This document shows, in pieces, positions 20,276 to 23,560 of a DNA stretch of 23,560 nt. Each line of letters opens with the position of its first letter. Positions within the stretch are counted from its first letter, which is position 1. Origin of the DNA: Neolentinus lepideus HHB14362 ss-1 (taxonomy: Eukaryota > Basidiomycota > Agaricomycetes > Gloeophyllales > Gloeophyllaceae); contig KV425660.1 of the NCBI GenBank assembly GCA_001632425.1, positions 16,734 through 40,293 of the forward strand. The letters are read 5' to 3'. The notes under the pieces were generated by a model, which saw nothing but the letters and a program-made list of their open reading frames with translations, searched no databases and was not told where the DNA came from. Both the position numbers and the translations under genes were made by a program.

Positions 20276-20326
20276 TACACGAGGTATGAGTGCTGTGAAG
20301 CCTGAGATGAGATGCTGTGCTCGAGG

Positions 20327-20332
20327 TATAAA
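20327..20332 (+). promoter_or_regulatory. Possible TATA box upstream of the RBR gene
   Basis: TATAAA lies about 100 bp before the first of the two duplicated start codons (20431) and about 210 bp before the RBR start (20540). Position and sequence fit, but there is no other support. Confidence 0.3.
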
Positions 20333-20356
20333 GTGAGGCATGGCCCACGGCTCACG

Positions 20357-20580
20357 CAGGTCCTTCTGAAAGCCTGCTACAGCCTGTCGTACTCTCCACT
20401 GAGTTCTAGTTCGAAGTCTCAGATACCAGGATGGGGTCCGGAAGTTCACATGTGGTTGATGTTAGTACCTCAGGTCCGAGTCTCCTACAGTCTGTCGTGC
20501 TTTCCACACGAGTCTTAATCCGAGGTCTTAGATACTACGATGGGGTCTGAAAGTTCTGTGACCGATGTTGATTCTTCGAG
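20357..20580 (+). repeat. Tandem duplication, about 109 bp, across the RBR start codon
   Basis: About 20357-20465 and about 20471-20580 align with few gaps; the offset shifts from 114 to 108 to 109. Both copies contain ATGGGGTC followed by AAGTTC in the same place (ATG at 20431 and 20540) and a related upstream leader (ctacag at 20377 and 20485). Identity looks about 70-80%. Only the second ATG leads into the CCCH/RBR reading frame. Confidence 0.8.
20431..20550 (+). other. Upstream ORF overlapping the RBR start
   Basis: The duplicated start codon at 20431 opens a 39-codon frame that ends at TGA 20548-20550, just past the main ATG at 20540 and out of frame with it (109 bp apart). Its first residues, MGSGSS, mirror the MGSESS start of the real protein. 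If the transcript begins upstream of 20431, ribosomes would meet this ORF first. Translation is inferred, not shown. Confidence 0.5.
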
Positions 20581-23159
20581 ACCTGCAACTTCGGCAACGC
20601 CAAGTAGTCCATGCCGCTTCTACGCACGAGGACGGTGCAAGTACGGTAGTAGATGTCGCTACTCCCATGAACCGCGAGAAGGGCAGACCAGGTTGAGCGT
20701 CGTAAGCAACATCCTATCATTTCCGCTCTCCTTAGTTAACCTCCTATGTCTAGAACACCTCACTATATTCAGCGGCGCTTACCGATAACAAAGACATATT
20801 AACTCCAAAGGGAGTAGTTGGCGACGCATTAGTTAGGCGTCCCTGTCACTTCTTTAACGAGGGGAAGTGTTACAAAGGAGACAAATGTTCCTATGTTCAT
20901 GATAAGGCGGTAAGACTTCCTCAATGTCTCTCGGAATAGATTTCGCTTATCCCAAAGTAGATGCAGGAGGAGAGTAGAATCCGCAAGGAACAAATGAAAG
21001 CAAATGACCAAGAGAAGACACTCACGAGGACAGTCTGTTCTTCCACGTGTGTGACATTTGGACCGGGATTGTGCGTCACGAAAGTCATGGCCGGTTTCGA
21101 GGCTTGTGGTGTCCGGGTCCACGATCTACCTCGAAACACTACGAGAAACGATCTGGTGGCCCGGTTGACGGAAGTATGCGTCAATAACGACGACTACCAA
21201 GTACTCTCCCTCCGCGACAACCGTATTGCTCAATTAGTCTTCAAAGACAGGGAGACAGGGCTGAAGGCCGTTGAAGGTATGAACAACTCGGGTTTGAAGA
21301 CGGAGATCAATACTGTCAAGACCTCGCGTCCAGAAATGAACTCTTCATCGCGGGACTGCGAGGTCTTGACAGTATCTTGGCAAGAACCGTGCATCGGTTG
21401 TTTGGTGAATTATGGCTCCGAAGCTGAGGCTCGCCTGAAGGTCAGAGACCTGGACGGTACACTGTGTAACGGAAGAACGGTCCAGGTCGCAAACGCCACG
21501 GACCAACAGCGGACTGGGAAGGTCTTGAAGAATTTTGTTGCCTCGGCCGTTACGATCAACGGACTACCTGTAGGTACCACGCCTGACGCTATCCGCGCAT
21601 TCTCCGGAGGGACGAGCATAATAGTATTGAAGGGAAGAAAGTACGATATGACTGACGCTCACCGAGTCTTGCGAGGCACGATGGAAGGCTTGGGAGGTCT
21701 CAAGGAGTACGCCACCTTCCTATCCGGACAGCCGAACGGGATTGTTGTGGTCAAAGCGCGCTTCGAATCTTGGTCTCAGGCCAAGGTAGCATATGACCAT
21801 TTCGAGACGAACAACAAGCCGCCGTGCATTGATGGTGCCAAGCTGCGCGTCTCGCTGCCTGAGCGGCATTGGTACTCGCTCTGCATACCACGCCAGCAAT
21901 ACACGGCTCAGCGTAGTGTGTTCGACGAGCTCGTCAATAAACACGGGGATCCGTCTATTGCGAAGATCTCCGTCCAAGAGAGAAATAATTACGGGCCAGA
22001 TAAACCCGTCTGGCTGACTCTCCGGGGTAATGACACGCAGGCTGTTGGTGCTTTGAAGATTCAGTTGGAGCGTATAATCGAAGGAGAGCGACTAGACTTG
22101 TGGGACACGAGCTTCGCATCTGAAGAAGGCGCAGCGGGGCTTTTGGAGTTAGCGAAAGCCGCAGGCGTCCACATATTACCCGACAAGCGCTTACGCATCT
22201 TGAGGGTATTCGGCCGTCCTGATGCAATCCAAGCCGCCCGGACTAAAATCCATGAGGAGATACAGCGTCGATCTTCGCTAGATTATGTTGTGCACCTAAA
22301 GAAATATTCCGTAGGCTTCTTCGTCCGTGAAGGTGTCTCATGTTTGAGGGAGTCCAAGTTGGTCGACGGGAACAGCATCACGTTGGATGTCACATCTTCC
22401 CCTCCAACGATCATGATCCGTGGAGGTGACGACGCACGACACCTTCTACGCAGGCTGGTGATGCAGTCGCTTGGCAGCGGGCGTCCCAAGGGAAGCGAGT
22501 CAGACGAGCGAATCTGTCCTGTCTGCGGCGACACAGCTTTCAATCCGTTTTCCTTGGCATGCGACCACATCTATTGCTCAGAGTGCCTCATGCACCTCTG
22601 TTCCAGCGCCTCCAATGTGAAGCAGTTTCCTGTCAAGTGCCTTGGAGATGCAGGACGCTGTGGGCGTGAGATATCAATACCAACCTTGTCACAGTTCTTG
22701 CGCCCTACCGAGCTTAATCATCTTCTTGAGGTCAGTTTCCAGACATATCTGGAACATCACCCGAACGAATACAAGTACTGCAACACGCCTGATTGCTCGC
22801 AGATCTATCGTCTTGCAGCATCAGGTTCACAGCCCGTTCCGCTTCAGTGCCCCTCCTGCTTGACCTGGATATGTACCGCCGGCCACGAAGATCATCCAGG
22901 CCAAACTTGCGCCGAATGGACAATTCACAACGACCCAGAAGAGCAAGAGAGACTGTTGAGTGTATGGGTCGACGAACAAGGGGCCAAAAAGTGCCCTTCC
23001 TGCAATGCGATTATCGAGAAGGACGGCGGGTGTAATCATATCAGCTGCCGATGCGGGGCTCATATCTGTTGGAAGTGTATGGGTTTGTTTCCAAGTGGGG
23101 AGATCTACACACACTTGAATAATGCTCATGGCGGCCACACTGATTTCGACGGAGCTTGA
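20540..23159 (+). CDS. RBR E3 ubiquitin ligase with two CCCH zinc fingers
   Basis: RING-between-RING ligase, taking ubiquitin on a RING2 cysteine before passing it to a substrate; the CCCH fingers suggest RNA binding. Three exons: 20540-20691, 20837-20909 and 20961-23159, giving 807 aa. CCCH finger 1 is C25-x7-C33-x5-C39-x3-H43. Finger 2 is C54-x7-C62-x5-C68-x3-H72, all on the short exon 2. A Lys/Glu helix (76-95) follows, then about 490 residues with RRM- or KH-like patches (VRVHDLPRN, TINGLPVGTTPD) but no named domain. RING1 begins ICPVCGDTAFNPFSLACDHI (first Cys 594). IBR begins near YKYCNTPDCSQIYR (679). RING2 is CPSCNAIIEKDGGCNHISC, with Cys766 in the catalytic GCNH position, then CGAHICWKC. 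The protein ends soon after RING2. Intron 1 is 145 nt, far longer than others here, and may hide a small exon. The start was chosen as the ATG in frame with finger 1. Confidence 0.88.
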
Positions 23160-23560
23160 TGAACAATGTTCGGATACCGCTGTATTAGTAGGACAACTTT
23201 AGATCAATCTTAACCAGTCTATCTATAAGCTATAGATGAGACTGGCAATGCTTGAAGCTTGGCCATTGGAGACGGCATCGTGACTCGGAGTCTCGGATTC
23301 TGTACCATGATTTATTTAATTTCGTATGGTTTATTCAAGGGGCCGACAGAAAGAAAGTTCTATACACGACGTCAGAAAGTCCGACTAAGGACCCCCCCTC
23401 CCCTACGTAATCTTCACACGACCCATATTGGGTAAATAAATTACCAAATCTGTCTTATTCTGTCATTTCAACATATCTCAAGTTGGAGCAAATAAGTATC
23501 ATGGGTCTCTATTAAAGTAGCATACATCAGATAATATTATGACATGAATGAAGACTAAGT
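23160..23560. other. 3' flank of the RBR gene
   Basis: AT-rich region with no gene seen. It contains an inverted repeat with 7-bp arms around AGC (23221-23237) and a C-rich run near 23394-23404. The RBR 3' UTR and polyadenylation site probably lie in the first 200 bp; I see no canonical AATAAA there. Confidence 0.5.

Larger units (their letters stand above)
19764..20539. other. Intergenic mosaic of duplicated pieces
   Basis: No intact gene. From left to right: about 330 bp with nothing recognised; a relic of the BTB gene 3' part (20097-20197); the inverted partner of the repeat at 377-455 (about 20200-20275); and a tandem duplication of the RBR gene's leader and start (from about 20357). The 103-codon minus-strand frame (20138-20449) and the 78-codon frame (19881-20117) cross these pieces and are not believable genes. 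Confidence 0.6.

Noticed and set aside
20138..20449. 103-codon minus-strand frame sharing VRGSFEPS with 307-588
   Set aside because: The shared peptide comes from the dispersed repeat. The rest of the frame crosses the leader duplication of the RBR gene, so it is not an independent gene.

Overview
The window looks like nuclear DNA of a filamentous basidiomycete, most likely an Agaricomycete. Every recognisable gene is a eukaryotic family split by short GT-AG introns, nearly all 49-69 nt. Several families (fungal OPT transporter, small secreted double-psi beta-barrel protein, Ada3/NGG1, RPA34, fungal BTB protein) are typical of fungi. All gene models below are exon chains I assembled by hand from splice signals, reading frame and family motifs. 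Each closes in frame from ATG to stop, but none has transcript support.

Layout. 1-898: repeat-rich 3' flank. 899-3521 (-): six-exon oligopeptide transporter, 772 aa. 3522-10365: about 6.8 kb without a convincing intact gene, holding diverged direct repeats (about 6850-8240), a near-perfect inverted repeat (7996-8320) and possible gene relics. 10366-10950 (-): a four-exon, 139-aa secreted DPBB protein whose exons are too short to appear as ORFs. 12023-13953 (-): SLC41/MgtE-like divalent cation transporter, 556 aa, divergent from 14223-16289 (+): Ada3/NGG1 of SAGA-type acetyltransferase complexes, 617 aa. 16438-17397 (-): RNA polymerase I subunit RPA34-like, 277 aa, tail-to-tail with NGG1. 17890-19763 (+): BTB/POZ protein, 509 aa. 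19764-20539: a mosaic of duplications. 20540-23159 (+): RBR-type E3 ubiquitin ligase with two N-terminal CCCH zinc fingers, 807 aa. 23160-23560: 3' flank.

The genes do not form a pathway or cluster. They are ordinary neighbours: nutrient and ion transport, transcription, RNA polymerase I, ubiquitin-related proteins and one secreted protein. The most unusual part is 19.4-20.6 kb. There the 3' end of the BTB gene is duplicated 632 bp downstream, a dispersed repeat shared in inverted orientation with the start of the window follows, and the 5' end of the RBR gene, including its start codon, is tandemly duplicated at about 109 bp, creating an overlapping upstream ORF. I found no CRISPR array, no tRNA or rRNA gene, and no intact transposase or reverse transcriptase.
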